Numbered from the stretch's first letter, positions 53,013 to 62,047 are shown. The stretch: DNA of 64,000 nt from DAISJI01 sp964559835 (GCA_964559835.1 CAZLJE010000013.1:72820-136819), one strand, 5' to 3'. Translations and numbers: made by a program. Notes: generated from the sequence alone by a model not told the origin.

Positions 53013-55907
53013 ATGCCGACACTAGCAGTTGAGAAAAAGAATCCCCTCCGCGCCGTCGCGCAACTCGGCCAGTCGATCTGGCTGGATTACATCCGCCGCA
53101 CCCTGATCACCAGCGGCGAACTCAAGCGCCTGGTGGACGAAGACGACCTGCGCGGCGTCACCTCGAACCCCTCGATCTTCGAGAAAGCCATCTCCGGCAG
53201 CAAAGATTATGACGACATGCTCGCCAGCTTTGCCGGACAGAATCTGACCGCGTCCGAGAAATTCGAGCGCATCGCCGTCCGCGATATCCGCGACGCCTGC
53301 GATGTCCTCGCTCCCGTGTACAAGGACACCAACGGCCGCGCCGGCTTCGTCAGCATCGAAGTCTCGCCTCTGCTCGCGCTCGATACCCAGGGCACGCTCG
53401 TCGAGGCGCGCCGCCTTTGGAACGAGGTCGGCCGCCCCAACGTGATGATCAAAGTGCCGGGCACAGCCGAGGGCATTCCCGCCTTCCAGACCCTGATCAG
53501 CGAAGGCATTAACATCAACGTGACGCTCCTCTTCGCGCAATCGGCCTATGTGAAAGTCGCCGAGGCCTACATCGCCGGTCTCGAACAGCGCGCGGCCGCC
53601 GGTAAGGACATTGCGAATATCGCCAGCGTGGCCAGCTTTTTCGTCAGCCGCATCGATACCGTCATCGACAAGCAGCTCGAGGAGAAAGCGAAGGCCGCTG
53701 GTTCTCCCGAAGAAGCCGGCCGCATCCGAGCTCTCCAAGGCAAGGGTGCGATAGCCAACGCGAAACAGGCTTATCGCAAGTACCAGCAGATTTTCAGCGG
53801 CCCGCGTTGGGACGCTCTCGCCGCCAAGGGCGCACGTTCGCAGCGTGTTCTCTGGGCCAGTACCGGCACGAAGAATCCGAAGTATCCCGACACGTTGTAC
53901 CTCGAGTCGCTGATTGGTCCGGATACTGTGAACACCGTCCCACCGGCCACGCTCGACGCCTTCCGCGACCACGGCACCGCCGCCGTCACGCTGAAGCAGG
54001 GTGTCGCCGAAGCCGACGCGACCATGGACGCACTCGCCAAGGCCGGCGTTTCAATGGACAAAGTCACCTCTGACCTACTGGTCGACGGCGTCCGCCTCTT
54101 CCGCGAATCGTTCGAGCAACTGATTGCCGCGATCGAGAAGAACTCCGCCGCTCCCACGTCGAAGATCGACGACATCCATTACTCGCTCCCCGACGCCGAT
54201 CGCAAAGCAGTGGAGGAAACGCTGGACGACTGGGAGAAGAACAACAAGGTCGCACGTCTGTGGAAGATGGACTCCTCGCTCTGGACCAACGACGCCGAGT
54301 CCAAATGGATGGGATGGCTCGGCATCACCACCGGCCAGATCGCACACCTGAAACCATTGCTCGATCTTCAGCAGGAGATCAAGCGCGAGGGCTTCACGCA
54401 CGCGTTACTTCTCGGCATGGGCGGGTCCAGCCTTTGTCCCGAAGTGATGGCATTTACCTTCGGCCGGCAACCCGGGTATCCGTCGCTGCACATCCTCGAT
54501 TCCACCGACCCCGAGCAGGTCAAAGCCGTCGAGAAAGCGGTCGATCTCAAGAAGACGATCTTCATGGTCGCCAGCAAGTCCGGCTCGACGCTGGAGCCGA
54601 ACATCTTCAAACAGTATTTCTTTCAGCGCGTTGGTGACACGCTCCAGGAAGAACCGGGCGCCACGAAAGACGCGAAGACTATCCAGCCCGGGGACGTCGG
54701 CTCGCGCTTCATCGCCATCACCGATCCCGGCTCGAAGATGGAGCAGGTCGCCCAGTCCGATAGGTTCCGCCACATCTTCTACGGCATGCCCTCGATCGGC
54801 GGCCGTTATTCCGCGCTCTCGAATTTCGGCATGGTGCCTGCCGCAGTCGCGGGCATCGACATTAAGAAATTCCTCGAGTGCACCGAGGAGATGGTGCAAG
54901 CCTGCGGCCCCACCATCGCCCCGCGCGACAACCCCGGCGTACTGCTCGGCGCGATCATGGGCACGCTCGCCCGCCGCGGCCGTGACAAGATCACCTTCTT
55001 CGCCTCCCCCGGCATCTTCGACATCGGCGCTTGGCTCGAGCAATTGATTGCCGAGAGCACCGGCAAGAACGGCAAGGGCATTATCCCCGTGGATCGCGAA
55101 TCCATCGGCGCTCCTGCGCAGTACGACAGTGACCGGCTCTTTGTCTACCTTCGCCTCACAACTGCGCCGGACGCCGCCCAGGACGCGAAGGTGGACGCAC
55201 TCGAGAAGGCCGGACTGCCGGTCGTCCGCATCGACGTCAAGGAAGCCTACGAGATCGGCCAGGAATATTTCCGCTGGGAGATCGCCACCGCCGTCGCCGG
55301 CTCGGTCATCGGGATCAATCCGTTCGATCAGCCCGACGTCGAAGCCGCAAAGATCGTTGCGCGCCAGCTCACCACCGAATTCGAGCAGAAGGGCTCGCTA
55401 CCGAAAGAACCCGTGCGCTTCGAACAGGACGGGATCCAATTCTTCACCGACGACGCGAACTGGAACGCGATCGCCGCCGGTAAATCCCTCGACGAACTCG
55501 TGCGCAGTTTCCTCTCGCGCCTCACGCCCGGCGATTACTTCGCGCTTCTTGGTTATGTTCCGATGACGACGCAGAACGAAGCGGCGTTGCAACGCATCCG
55601 TCACCGCGTGCGCGACGCGGCGAAGAATGCGACGTGCCTCGGTTTTGGTCCCCGCTTCCTGCATTCGACGGGACAGGCCTACAAAGGCGGTCCGAACACC
55701 GGCGTCTTTCTCCAGGTGACCTGCGAGCACAAGGACGACGTCCCGGTGCCGGGCCAGCGATACTCCTTCGGTGTGGTCGAGGCAGCGCAGGCACGCGGAG
55801 ATTTCACGGTGCTGACCGAACGCAAACGCCGCGCATTGCACGTGCATCTCGCGGATCTCGCCAGCGGTCTCGCGCGTCTTCAGGCGGCGATCGACAAAGC
55901 ATTCTAG
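53013..55907 (+). CDS. tal-pgi: Bifunctional transaldolase / glucose-6-phosphate isomerase
   Basis: The 964-residue protein is a fusion. Residues about 1-375 are transaldolase (SIWLDYIRRTLI, GVTSNPSIFEKAI, ISVEVSPL-like SIEVSPLLALD, VMIKVPGT with the Schiff-base Lys, INVTLLF). Residues about 400-964 are phosphoglucose isomerase (LLGMGGSSLCPEVM, VASKSGSTLEPNIF, GGRYSALSNFG). It interconverts sedoheptulose-7-P/glyceraldehyde-3-P and fructose-6-P, and then glucose-6-P, closing the cycle. Such fusions are known in Acidobacteria and some other phyla. Confidence 0.96.
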   Translation: MPTLAVEKKNPLRAVAQLGQSIWLDYIRRTLITSGELKRLVDEDDLRGVTSNPSIFEKAISGSKDYDDMLASFAGQNLTASEKFERIAVRDIRDACDVLAPVYKDTNGRAGFVSIEVSPLLALDTQGTLVEARRLWNEVGRPNVMIKVPGTAEGIPAFQTLISEGININVTLLFAQSAYVKVAEAYIAGLEQRAAAGKDIANIASVASFFVSRIDTVIDKQLEEKAKAAGSPEEAGRIRALQGKGAIANAKQAYRKYQQIFSGPRWDALAAKGARSQRVLWASTGTKNPKYPDTLYLESLIGPDTVNTVPPATLDAFRDHGTAAVTLKQGVAEADATMDALAKAGVSMDKVTSDLLVDGVRLFRESFEQLIAAIEKNSAAPTSKIDDIHYSLPDADRKAVEETLDDWEKNNKVARLWKMDSSLWTNDAESKWMGWLGITTGQIAHLKPLLDLQQEIKREGFTHALLLGMGGSSLCPEVMAFTFGRQPGYPSLHILDSTDPEQVKAVEKAVDLKKTIFMVASKSGSTLEPNIFKQYFFQRVGDTLQEEPGATKDAKTIQPGDVGSRFIAITDPGSKMEQVAQSDRFRHIFYGMPSIGGRYSALSNFGMVPAAVAGIDIKKFLECTEEMVQACGPTIAPRDNPGVLLGAIMGTLARRGRDKITFFASPGIFDIGAWLEQLIAESTGKNGKGIIPVDRESIGAPAQYDSDRLFVYLRLTTAPDAAQDAKVDALEKAGLPVVRIDVKEAYEIGQEYFRWEIATAVAGSVIGINPFDQPDVEAAKIVARQLTTEFEQKGSLPKEPVRFEQDGIQFFTDDANWNAIAAGKSLDELVRSFLSRLTPGDYFALLGYVPMTTQNEAALQRIRHRVRDAAKNATCLGFGPRFLHSTGQAYKGGPNTGVFLQVTCEHKDDVPVPGQRYSFGVVEAAQARGDFTVLTERKRRALHVHLADLASGLARLQAAIDKAF

Positions 55908-55915
55908 AAACCATG

Positions 55916-55967
55916 GGGTGGGCTTTCGGGTGGCCCACCCTAGCCGGTTTTGCTAGGGTGGGTTTTT
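55916..55967 (+). terminator. Terminator with competing upstream arm (attenuator-like) before gnd
   Basis: CCCACCCTAGC (55934-55944) pairs perfectly with GCTAGGGTGGG (55952-55962) around CGGTTTT, followed by TTTTT: a strong terminator inside the operon. An upstream segment, GGGTGGGC (55916-55923), is an exact complement of GCCCACCC (55933-55940), so it can pair with the left terminator arm instead. The AGGAG of gnd follows at once. It could attenuate or be an inert repeat. Confidence 0.75.
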
Positions 55968-55979
55968 AGGAGAACGAAC

Positions 55980-56969
55980 ATGCAGCTAGGCATGGTAGGA
56001 CTGGGAAAAATGGGCGCCAACATGGTGCGGCGCCTCATGCGCGGCGGACACGACTGCGTTGTCACCGACCTGAATCCGCCGAACATCGCGGCCCTCGAGA
56101 GCGAAGGCGCGAAGGGAGCGCCGTCGCTCGCCGAACTGGTTCAGAAACTCAGCAAGCCGCGCGCCGTATGGATCATGGTCCCGGCCGGCGGCCCTACCGA
56201 GAAGACCGTCGAGCAACTTGCCACTCTTCTCGAAGCTGGCGACACCATCATCGACGGCGGCAACTCGTACTTCAAAGACGACGTGCGCCGTGCGAAATCG
56301 CTGGAGCCGAAGGGCATCCATTACATGGACGTCGGCACCAGCGGTGGCGTCTGGGGTTTGGACCGCGGTTACTGCATGATGATCGGCGGCCCGCAGGAAG
56401 CCTTCGACCGCCTCGATCCTATCTTCAAGACCCTCGCCCCCGGCGTCGGCGACATCGCGCGCACGCCGGAACGCAAGGGCATGAAGGGCACCGCCGAGGA
56501 AGGCTATATCTACTGCGGAAGATCCGGCGCCGGACACTTCGTAAAGATGGTGCATAACGGCATCGAGTACGGCCTGATGCAGGCCTACGCCGAGGGCTTC
56601 GACATCTTCCGCAACGCGAATTCCCCCGAGCTGCCGGCCGATGTGCGTTACGACCTTAACGTCGCCGATATTGCCGAGGTCTGGCGCCGTGGTAGCGTGG
56701 TTGCGTCCTGGCTGCTCGACCTGGTTGCAATGGCTCTGGCCGAGAATCCGTCGCTCTCGAATTACACCGGCTTCGTGCAGGATTCCGGCGAGGGCCGCTG
56801 GACGTTGATGGCAGCCATCGAAGAAGCTGTCCCCGCCGACGTGCTCTCGGCCGCGCTCTATACTCGTTTCCGCTCGCGCCAGGAGCACACCTTCGCGGAG
56901 AAGATGTTGAGCGCGATGCGCCAGAAATTCGGGGGCCATATCGAACAGGCAGCCAAGGGTGGAAAGTAA
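55980..56969 (+). CDS. gnd: 6-phosphogluconate dehydrogenase (decarboxylating), short form
   Basis: The 329-residue protein has an N-terminal Rossmann motif (GMVGLGKMGANMVRRLM), TIIDGGNSYFKDD, MDVGTSGGVWGLDRGYCMM, and the 6PGDH block GRSGAGHFVKMVHNGIEYG. At about 330 residues it is the short NAD-type form rather than the 470-residue NADP type. It converts 6-phosphogluconate to ribulose-5-phosphate and CO2. ATG 55980 follows AGGAGA; the open frame to 55950 crosses the terminator and is not coding. Confidence 0.95.
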   Translation: MQLGMVGLGKMGANMVRRLMRGGHDCVVTDLNPPNIAALESEGAKGAPSLAELVQKLSKPRAVWIMVPAGGPTEKTVEQLATLLEAGDTIIDGGNSYFKDDVRRAKSLEPKGIHYMDVGTSGGVWGLDRGYCMMIGGPQEAFDRLDPIFKTLAPGVGDIARTPERKGMKGTAEEGYIYCGRSGAGHFVKMVHNGIEYGLMQAYAEGFDIFRNANSPELPADVRYDLNVADIAEVWRRGSVVASWLLDLVAMALAENPSLSNYTGFVQDSGEGRWTLMAAIEEAVPADVLSAALYTRFRSRQEHTFAEKMLSAMRQKFGGHIEQAAKGGK

Positions 56970-56976
56970 CGACGCG

Positions 56977-57026
56977 ATTCGTAAGTCGCAATTCGCGTTC
57001 AGGCCGAATTACGGATTACGTTTTGC
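56977..57026. repeat. Heptamer array G (two arms)
   Basis: ATTCGTA, AGTCGCA, ATTCGCG, TTCAGGC (56977-57004) are followed by GAATTAC, GGATTAC, GTTTTGC (57006-57026). The second words are near complements of the first (GAATTAC / GTAATTC-like). The array lies between gnd and zwf. Confidence 0.7.
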
Positions 57027-57057
57027 GTTGGTGAAACGTGCAAGTCAAGGATAGGCA

Positions 57058-58605
57058 ATGAGCCACGCCGTCACTCATGCAGTACCGGACCTGACGCAAA
57101 CGCCGCGCCCCCGGCCCACCGGCCCCTGCGTGATGGTGATCTTCGGCGCCACCGGCGATCTCACCCAGCGCAAGCTCATCCCTGCGCTTTACAACCTCCT
57201 CAAGAGCGGACTCGTCTCCGAGCAATTCGCTATCGTTGGTACCGGGCGCGAAGAGTACCCTGTCGACACTTTCCGCGGCATGATGGCCGAGCGCCTGCGC
57301 ATGTTCGCCACCAGCGAACTCGAAGAGGGGAAGCTGGAGTGGCTCGTCAGCCGCATTTATTACTGCGGCGGCAGTTTCGATGACCCGAAGCTCTACCAAG
57401 GCCTTGTCGAGACTCTCAAGACGGTCGACGAGCGCCTGAAGACCGGGGGCAATTATTTCTTCTACCTCGCCACCAGCCCGGTATTCTTCGCCGGCATCAC
57501 CGAGCGCCTCGCCGCCGTTGGACTTCTCTCGCAGGCGGAGGGTTACTGGCGCCGCGTCGTTTATGAGAAGCCTTTCGGTACCGACCTCGCCAGCGCGAAG
57601 GCCCTGAACGCCACGGTCAAGAAGTTCCTCGAAGAACACCAGATCTACCGCATCGACCACTACCTCGGTAAGGAGACCGTGCAGAACGTGATGGCCTTCC
57701 GCTTCGGCAACGGCATCTTCGAGCCGGTATGGAACCGCCGCTACGTCGACCATGTGCAGATTACGGTCGCTGAGACCGTAGGCGTCGAGCGTCGCGGGGG
57801 ATACTTCGACCAGGCCGGCACGTTGCGCGACATGGTTCCCAACCACATCATGCAGCTCATCAGCCTGACCGCGATGGAGCCGCCGATCTCTTTCAGCGCC
57901 GACGCCGTTCGCGACGAGCAGTCCAAGACCATCCACGCCATCCAGCCGATGAGCAGCGAAGACGTCCTCACCCGCGCCGTCCGCGGCCAGTATGCCGACG
58001 GAGTCATCGACGAGCAGGGCGTCCTCGCCTATCGCAGCGAGCCCGGTGTTCCGCCCGATTCCAAGACCGAGACTTTCGTCGCCCTCAAGCTCTACATCGA
58101 CAACTGGCGCTGGGCGGGTATTCCGTTCTACATCCGCACCGGCAAGCGCATGGCGGTGCGTCACACCGAGATCGTCATGGGGTTCCGGCGCGCGCCCTTC
58201 GTGCTCTTCCGCGACACCATGGTCGGAAAGCTCTCATCCAACTACCTGACCATGCACATCGCGCCCGACGAAGGCATCTCGCTTCATTTCAGCGCCAAGA
58301 TTCCGGGGCCGCAGATGCGCCTCGGCGGCGTCGACATGGCTTTCGACTACTCCGATTATTTCGGTACCGCGCCCAATACCGGGTACGAGGTCCTCCTCTA
58401 CGACGGCATGATCGGCGACCAGACGCTCTTCCAGCGCGCCGACATGGTCGAGGCCGGCTGGAGCGTCGTCGATCCGATCCTCGATGTCTGGAAGGCCCTG
58501 CCCGCGCGCGGGTTCCCCAATTACTCGGCGGGGTCGTGGGGTCCGCATGAAGCGGACCTGCTCATCGAAAAAGATGGACGTCACTGGAGGAACGACACAC
58601 GGTGA
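57058..58605 (+). CDS. zwf: Glucose-6-phosphate 1-dehydrogenase
   Basis: The 515-residue protein has the coenzyme motif VIFGATGDLTQRKLIPALYN, EKPFGTDLASAKALN, the active-site signature RIDHYLGKETVQN, and IRTGKRM. It oxidises glucose-6-phosphate to 6-phosphogluconolactone with NADP, the entry to the oxidative pentose phosphate path. Its stop codon overlaps the GTG of glk by 4 bp, so the two are translationally coupled. Confidence 0.97.
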   Translation: MSHAVTHAVPDLTQTPRPRPTGPCVMVIFGATGDLTQRKLIPALYNLLKSGLVSEQFAIVGTGREEYPVDTFRGMMAERLRMFATSELEEGKLEWLVSRIYYCGGSFDDPKLYQGLVETLKTVDERLKTGGNYFFYLATSPVFFAGITERLAAVGLLSQAEGYWRRVVYEKPFGTDLASAKALNATVKKFLEEHQIYRIDHYLGKETVQNVMAFRFGNGIFEPVWNRRYVDHVQITVAETVGVERRGGYFDQAGTLRDMVPNHIMQLISLTAMEPPISFSADAVRDEQSKTIHAIQPMSSEDVLTRAVRGQYADGVIDEQGVLAYRSEPGVPPDSKTETFVALKLYIDNWRWAGIPFYIRTGKRMAVRHTEIVMGFRRAPFVLFRDTMVGKLSSNYLTMHIAPDEGISLHFSAKIPGPQMRLGGVDMAFDYSDYFGTAPNTGYEVLLYDGMIGDQTLFQRADMVEAGWSVVDPILDVWKALPARGFPNYSAGSWGPHEADLLIEKDGRHWRNDTR

Positions 58606-59591
58606 TCCTCGCAGGCGATGTGGGTGGAACCAATGTGCGCCTGGCCCTTTTCGACAGCCACTGCAGCGATCTCGTGATGCGCACGCAGCAGGACTATCAC
58701 ACCCGCGATTATGCTTCCCTGGAAGACGTCATCACCGGCTTCCTGGCCAAGCATCCCGCGCAAGTCGAGGCCGCATGTTTCGGTGTCGCCGGTCCTGTCC
58801 TGAAGAACCGCGTCAGCGCCACCAACCTCGCCTGGATCGTCGACGGCGCTCTCGTTGCCAAGGGTCTGGACCTGAAAGCAACGCTTCTAGTCAACGATCT
58901 CGTCGCCTACGGCTACGGCGCTCTCGCCATGAAGCCGGAAGAGCTGGTCGTGCTTCACGAAGGAAAACCGGCTGAGGGCAATCGCGCGCTCATCGCCGCC
59001 GGTACCGGTCTCGGCGAAGGCGGCCTCCTCTGGTACGACGGACAATTCCTTCCTGTGCCCAACGAGGGCGGTCACACCGACTTCGCTCCTATCGACGACC
59101 TCGGCATAGACCTCTATCGCTATTTGCGCGCGAAGATCGGCCGCGTCAGCTACGAGCGCGTCGTCAGCGGCATGGGCCTTCGCAACATCTACGAGTTCCT
59201 GCGCGACAGCAAACGTGCCGAGGAGCCGCCGGCGCTTGCCGAAGAGTTGAAGAACGCGGCCGACGTCCCCGCCGCCATCTCGCGCCTCGGAATGGCAGGG
59301 ACCTATCCCATTTGCGAGCAGGCGCTCGATGTCTTCTGCACCTATTACGGGGCCGAGGCCGGCAATCTCGCCCTCAAATTCGTGGCCATCGGCGGCGTTT
59401 ACGTCGGCGGCGGCATCGCCATGAAGATCCTGCCGAAGCTGAAAGAATCCGGCTTCAACAAGGCGTTCACCGACAAAGGGCGCATGAGTCCGCTCCTCCA
59501 GGGCATGACGGTGTGGCTGATCAAGAACGAGTACGCGGGCCTCATCGGCGCTGCGAAAGCAGCCGCGGCGACGCTGGAGTCCGTCGCCTGA
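58602..59591 (+). CDS. glk: Glucokinase
   Basis: The 329-residue protein has the ATP-binding motif GDVGGTNVRLALF, the sugar-binding LVNDLVAYGYGAL, GTGLGEGGLLW, and NEGGHTDFAP with the zinc-free Glk-type pattern (not ROK). It phosphorylates glucose to glucose-6-phosphate, joining the glucose from the glucoamylase to zwf. GTG start overlaps the zwf stop (GTGA). The pgl gene starts 1 bp after its stop. Confidence 0.95.
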   Translation: MILAGDVGGTNVRLALFDSHCSDLVMRTQQDYHTRDYASLEDVITGFLAKHPAQVEAACFGVAGPVLKNRVSATNLAWIVDGALVAKGLDLKATLLVNDLVAYGYGALAMKPEELVVLHEGKPAEGNRALIAAGTGLGEGGLLWYDGQFLPVPNEGGHTDFAPIDDLGIDLYRYLRAKIGRVSYERVVSGMGLRNIYEFLRDSKRAEEPPALAEELKNAADVPAAISRLGMAGTYPICEQALDVFCTYYGAEAGNLALKFVAIGGVYVGGGIAMKILPKLKESGFNKAFTDKGRMSPLLQGMTVWLIKNEYAGLIGAAKAAAATLESVA

Positions 59592-59592
59592 A

Positions 59593-60369
59593 ATGCCTAC
59601 CCTCGACACCAACGCCGCGGAGTCGCTGATGCGCGACGGCGGTGTGCGCGTCTTCCCGAATGCTGCGCAATTATTCGAAGCCGCCGCCGACGAGTTCTTC
59701 CGCGTCATCTACGACTCGATCACGCGCGGCGCAGTGTGTCGCATAGCCCTTTCGGGTGGCTCCACTCCCAAGTCTCTCTACTCGCTGATCGCCGACCGCG
59801 TCGACAAGGGGCTCGCCCGCGGCATCGACTGGTCCCGCGTGCACCTGTTCTTCGGCGACGAGCGCTGCGTCCCGCCCGACCATCCCGACAGCAATTACCG
59901 CATGGTCAAGCAGTCGCTGCTCGTCCATGGCCTGACCGCGCACGTGCATCGCGTCCAGGGCGAACTTCCGCCCGAAGAAGCGGCGGCGCGCTACGAGGAA
60001 GATCTCCGCGGAGAATTCGGCGACGGCATCCCACGCTTCGACCTCATCATCCTCGGCCTCGGCCCCGATGGTCACACGGCGTCTTTATTTCCAGGCAGCG
60101 CGGCGCTCAACGACAGCACCCGCTGGGTCGCCGCAAATTACGTCGAGAAATTCAAATCCTGGCGGATCACCTTCACCTATCAGGTGTTGAACTCCGCCAG
60201 CGAGGACCTGTTCCTGGTATCGGGAGCGGAAAAGGCCGACGCCGTCGGCCAGATCTTCAGGGGCGCGGATCTGCCCGCCGCGAGAGTGAAACCCAGTGGC
60301 GGCCGCGTGCTTTGGTATCTCGACGCGCCCGCCGCATCGCAGATCGCAGGGCGCCAGGTGAAATCATGA
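59593..60369 (+). CDS. pgl: 6-phosphogluconolactonase
   Basis: The 258-residue protein is of the DevB/NagB type: LSGGSTPKSLYSL, VHLFFGDERCVPPDHPDSNY, LIILGLGPDGHTASLFPG, RITFTYQVLNSA. It hydrolyses 6-phosphogluconolactone to 6-phosphogluconate, between zwf and gnd. Its stop overlaps the rpiB start as ATGA. Confidence 0.95.
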   Translation: MPTLDTNAAESLMRDGGVRVFPNAAQLFEAAADEFFRVIYDSITRGAVCRIALSGGSTPKSLYSLIADRVDKGLARGIDWSRVHLFFGDERCVPPDHPDSNYRMVKQSLLVHGLTAHVHRVQGELPPEEAAARYEEDLRGEFGDGIPRFDLIILGLGPDGHTASLFPGSAALNDSTRWVAANYVEKFKSWRITFTYQVLNSASEDLFLVSGAEKADAVGQIFRGADLPAARVKPSGGRVLWYLDAPAASQIAGRQVKS

Positions 60370-60818
60370 AGATTGCAGTCGCCGCCGATCATGCCGGGGT
60401 GCCGCTCAACGAGCAGGTCATCGCCGAACTGCGCCGCCTCGGCCACGATGTCACCGACCTCGGCACGCACGATCCCACGCAGCCCGACGACTATCCCGAT
60501 TACGCTGCCGCTCTCGATCGCGAGATCGTCGAAGGCCGTTGCGAGCGCGGTGTACTGATCTGCGGTTCCGGCGTGGGCGCTTCGGTTGCCGCCAATAAGG
60601 TCAAGGGCATCCGCGCCGGCCTTGCCCACGACAACTACTCCGCCCACCAGGGCGTCGAGCACGACAACATGAACGTTCTTTGCCTCGGTGCGCGCGTCGT
60701 CGGACCAGCCCTCGCCATCGATCTCGTCCATGCCTTCGTCGGGGCGCAGTTCACCGGCGAAGAGCGCCACCTCCGCCGGCTCGCGAAAGTCGCGAAAATC
60801 GAAGAGCGCGGGTTGTAG
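60366..60818 (+). CDS. rpiB: Ribose-5-phosphate isomerase B
   Basis: The 150-residue protein has the RpiB/LacAB motifs: VAADHAGVPLNEQV, LGTHDPTQPDDYPDYA, LICGSGVGASVAANK with the base Cys, and the closing DNMNVLCLGARVVG. It interconverts ribose-5-P and ribulose-5-P. The ATG at 60366 overlaps the pgl stop by 4 bp; a longer open frame upstream lies in the wrong phase over pgl and is not used. Confidence 0.95.
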   Translation: MKIAVAADHAGVPLNEQVIAELRRLGHDVTDLGTHDPTQPDDYPDYAAALDREIVEGRCERGVLICGSGVGASVAANKVKGIRAGLAHDNYSAHQGVEHDNMNVLCLGARVVGPALAIDLVHAFVGAQFTGEERHLRRLAKVAKIEERGL

Positions 60819-60842
60819 CTTCGCCAGCGTACAATTTCCGCC

Positions 60843-61421
60843 ATGGACGCCGACTGGTCTGTCGAACTTACCGCCGACGATCCCACCCTCGCCGTCCCGT
60901 GGCAGTCCGACGACGGCAGCCTGCGCTATTACGACCTCCGCGCCCGTCCCGAACTTCTGCTCTATGTCGACGAGGCGTCGAAACATCCTGAACTCGGCAC
61001 GTTTCTCGCCGCCGTGAACTCGCGACATTCGCGCCTGCAATCCGCCAAGTGCGACGTCTGGTTCTCCAGCGAATTGAACGAGGCGGAAGCGATCTACGGC
61101 GCTGCCTGTAAATTCTGCTGCTACGTGGACCTGATCTTCGCCGACGCCGCACCCCGCGCCGACTTCCCGAACCACGAACAGTTCGCGAGGAAACTCGCCG
61201 ACCTGCTGAAGCGTGCTCCTCAGATCTCCGCCGCCGCCGAGTTCATCATCCGCCGCGCCCATTTTGATGGCGAGCCTGGTTTTTATTTCACCTTCGAACT
61301 CGCCGGCTACGGCGACGACCAGGACGACGCCCGCAAGCGCTGGCGCATCGCCCTCGACCTCATCGGCAACGCCATCCTCCAACTCTCCGCCGGCGTAGCG
61401 ACTGAAATCAGTAATCAGTAA
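60843..61421 (+). CDS. Conserved hypothetical protein, end of the pentose-phosphate operon
   Basis: The 192-residue protein has no signal or membrane segment. It shows alternating strands and helices, such as LRYYDLRARPELLLYVDEA, KCDVWFSSELNEAEAIYGAA and WRIALDLIGNAILQLS. I recall a related acidobacterial family but no function. It starts 24 bp after rpiB, so it is probably in the operon. Its last ~5 codons and stop lie inside the heptamer array H, so the repeat defines its C-terminus. Confidence 0.65.
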   Translation: MDADWSVELTADDPTLAVPWQSDDGSLRYYDLRARPELLLYVDEASKHPELGTFLAAVNSRHSRLQSAKCDVWFSSELNEAEAIYGAACKFCCYVDLIFADAAPRADFPNHEQFARKLADLLKRAPQISAAAEFIIRRAHFDGEPGFYFTFELAGYGDDQDDARKRWRIALDLIGNAILQLSAGVATEISNQ

Positions 61422-61504
61422 TCGGTAATCAGAAATCAGTGAAAGCCTGCTCGTAGATGCTCTCGTTCCGCAGCCCCTATCTTCCAGTCTCCGATTACCG
61501 ATTT
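61406..61504. repeat. Heptamer array H (two inverted arms)
   Basis: Five exact-period words, AATCAGT, AATCAGT, AATCGGT, AATCAGA, AATCAGT (61406-61440), are followed about 50 bp later by CCGATTA, CCGATTT (61491-61504), complements of the AATCGGT type. The first words overlap the 3' end of the preceding gene, including its stop codon (61419-61421). Confidence 0.85.
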
Positions 61505-61993
61505 CTCTTTCTTTCCGGCTTTGCGTTTGCCCAAAGCCTAAGCAGATCGCGTGTCCCCCTCATGGTTGGATTACCAGTTGGTAACGCATTGGGTTGGTAC
61601 CCCCTCCCCCTGCTCTACCCAGAGCACATGAGCTAAGTGCATGCAGCAACGGCGGTTACGCGGTTTCGATACCCAATGGGTTACCCATGGGTATCCCAAG
61701 GAGGGGACCCTCCCCCGTTATCCCGTGCGTCCCACAAAAAGTCGGCCAAAAGCGAAGAAATCCCAGAGGCCGTCCCACAACCGGGCGGATCGAAGGCAAA
61801 GGTTATCAAAGAGCAAACAGTCGGGTGCTAAAGACACCACACCCTGCGCCGCTGGGGCACGAAATCAGGATAGATGGGCGGGGCGAAGCTGTATGTGATG
61901 CGGGTCATGTTGATGTGTGACATGACGATTCGCGGCTAAGCGTGGCGACCAAGCGACGCGCGCGTTTCCCACGTTGTTGGTTTTAATCTCAAC
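61505..61993. other. Non-coding stretch with C-rich and ACCC-rich words
   Basis: No gene is convincing here; three short overlapping frames (61594-61920) share the same DNA and match nothing. The segment holds CATTGGGT (61587-61594) and its complement ACCCAATG (61671-61678), TACCCCCTCCCCC-type runs and GGGTTACCCATGGGTATCCC. It looks like an interspersed non-coding element, perhaps a structured RNA. I cannot fix its ends. Confidence 0.4.
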
Positions 61994-62021
61994 GCCTAAA
62001 GCCCAAAACCCAGAGCCCTGT
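61994..62021. repeat. Heptamer array J
   Basis: GCCTAAA, GCCCAAA, ACCCAGA, GCCCTGT (61994-62021) keep a 7-nt period and end 26 bp before the start of the MscS-type gene. The word is close to that of array A (GCCCTAA). Confidence 0.75.
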
Positions 62022-62047
62022 TGTGTTCCCCGCCTATTTCGTCCACA

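Noticed and set aside
59736..60365. Long N-terminal extension of rpiB across pgl
   Set aside because: It is an Arg/His/Pro-rich shadow in a different phase of pgl; RpiB has its normal start at 60366.
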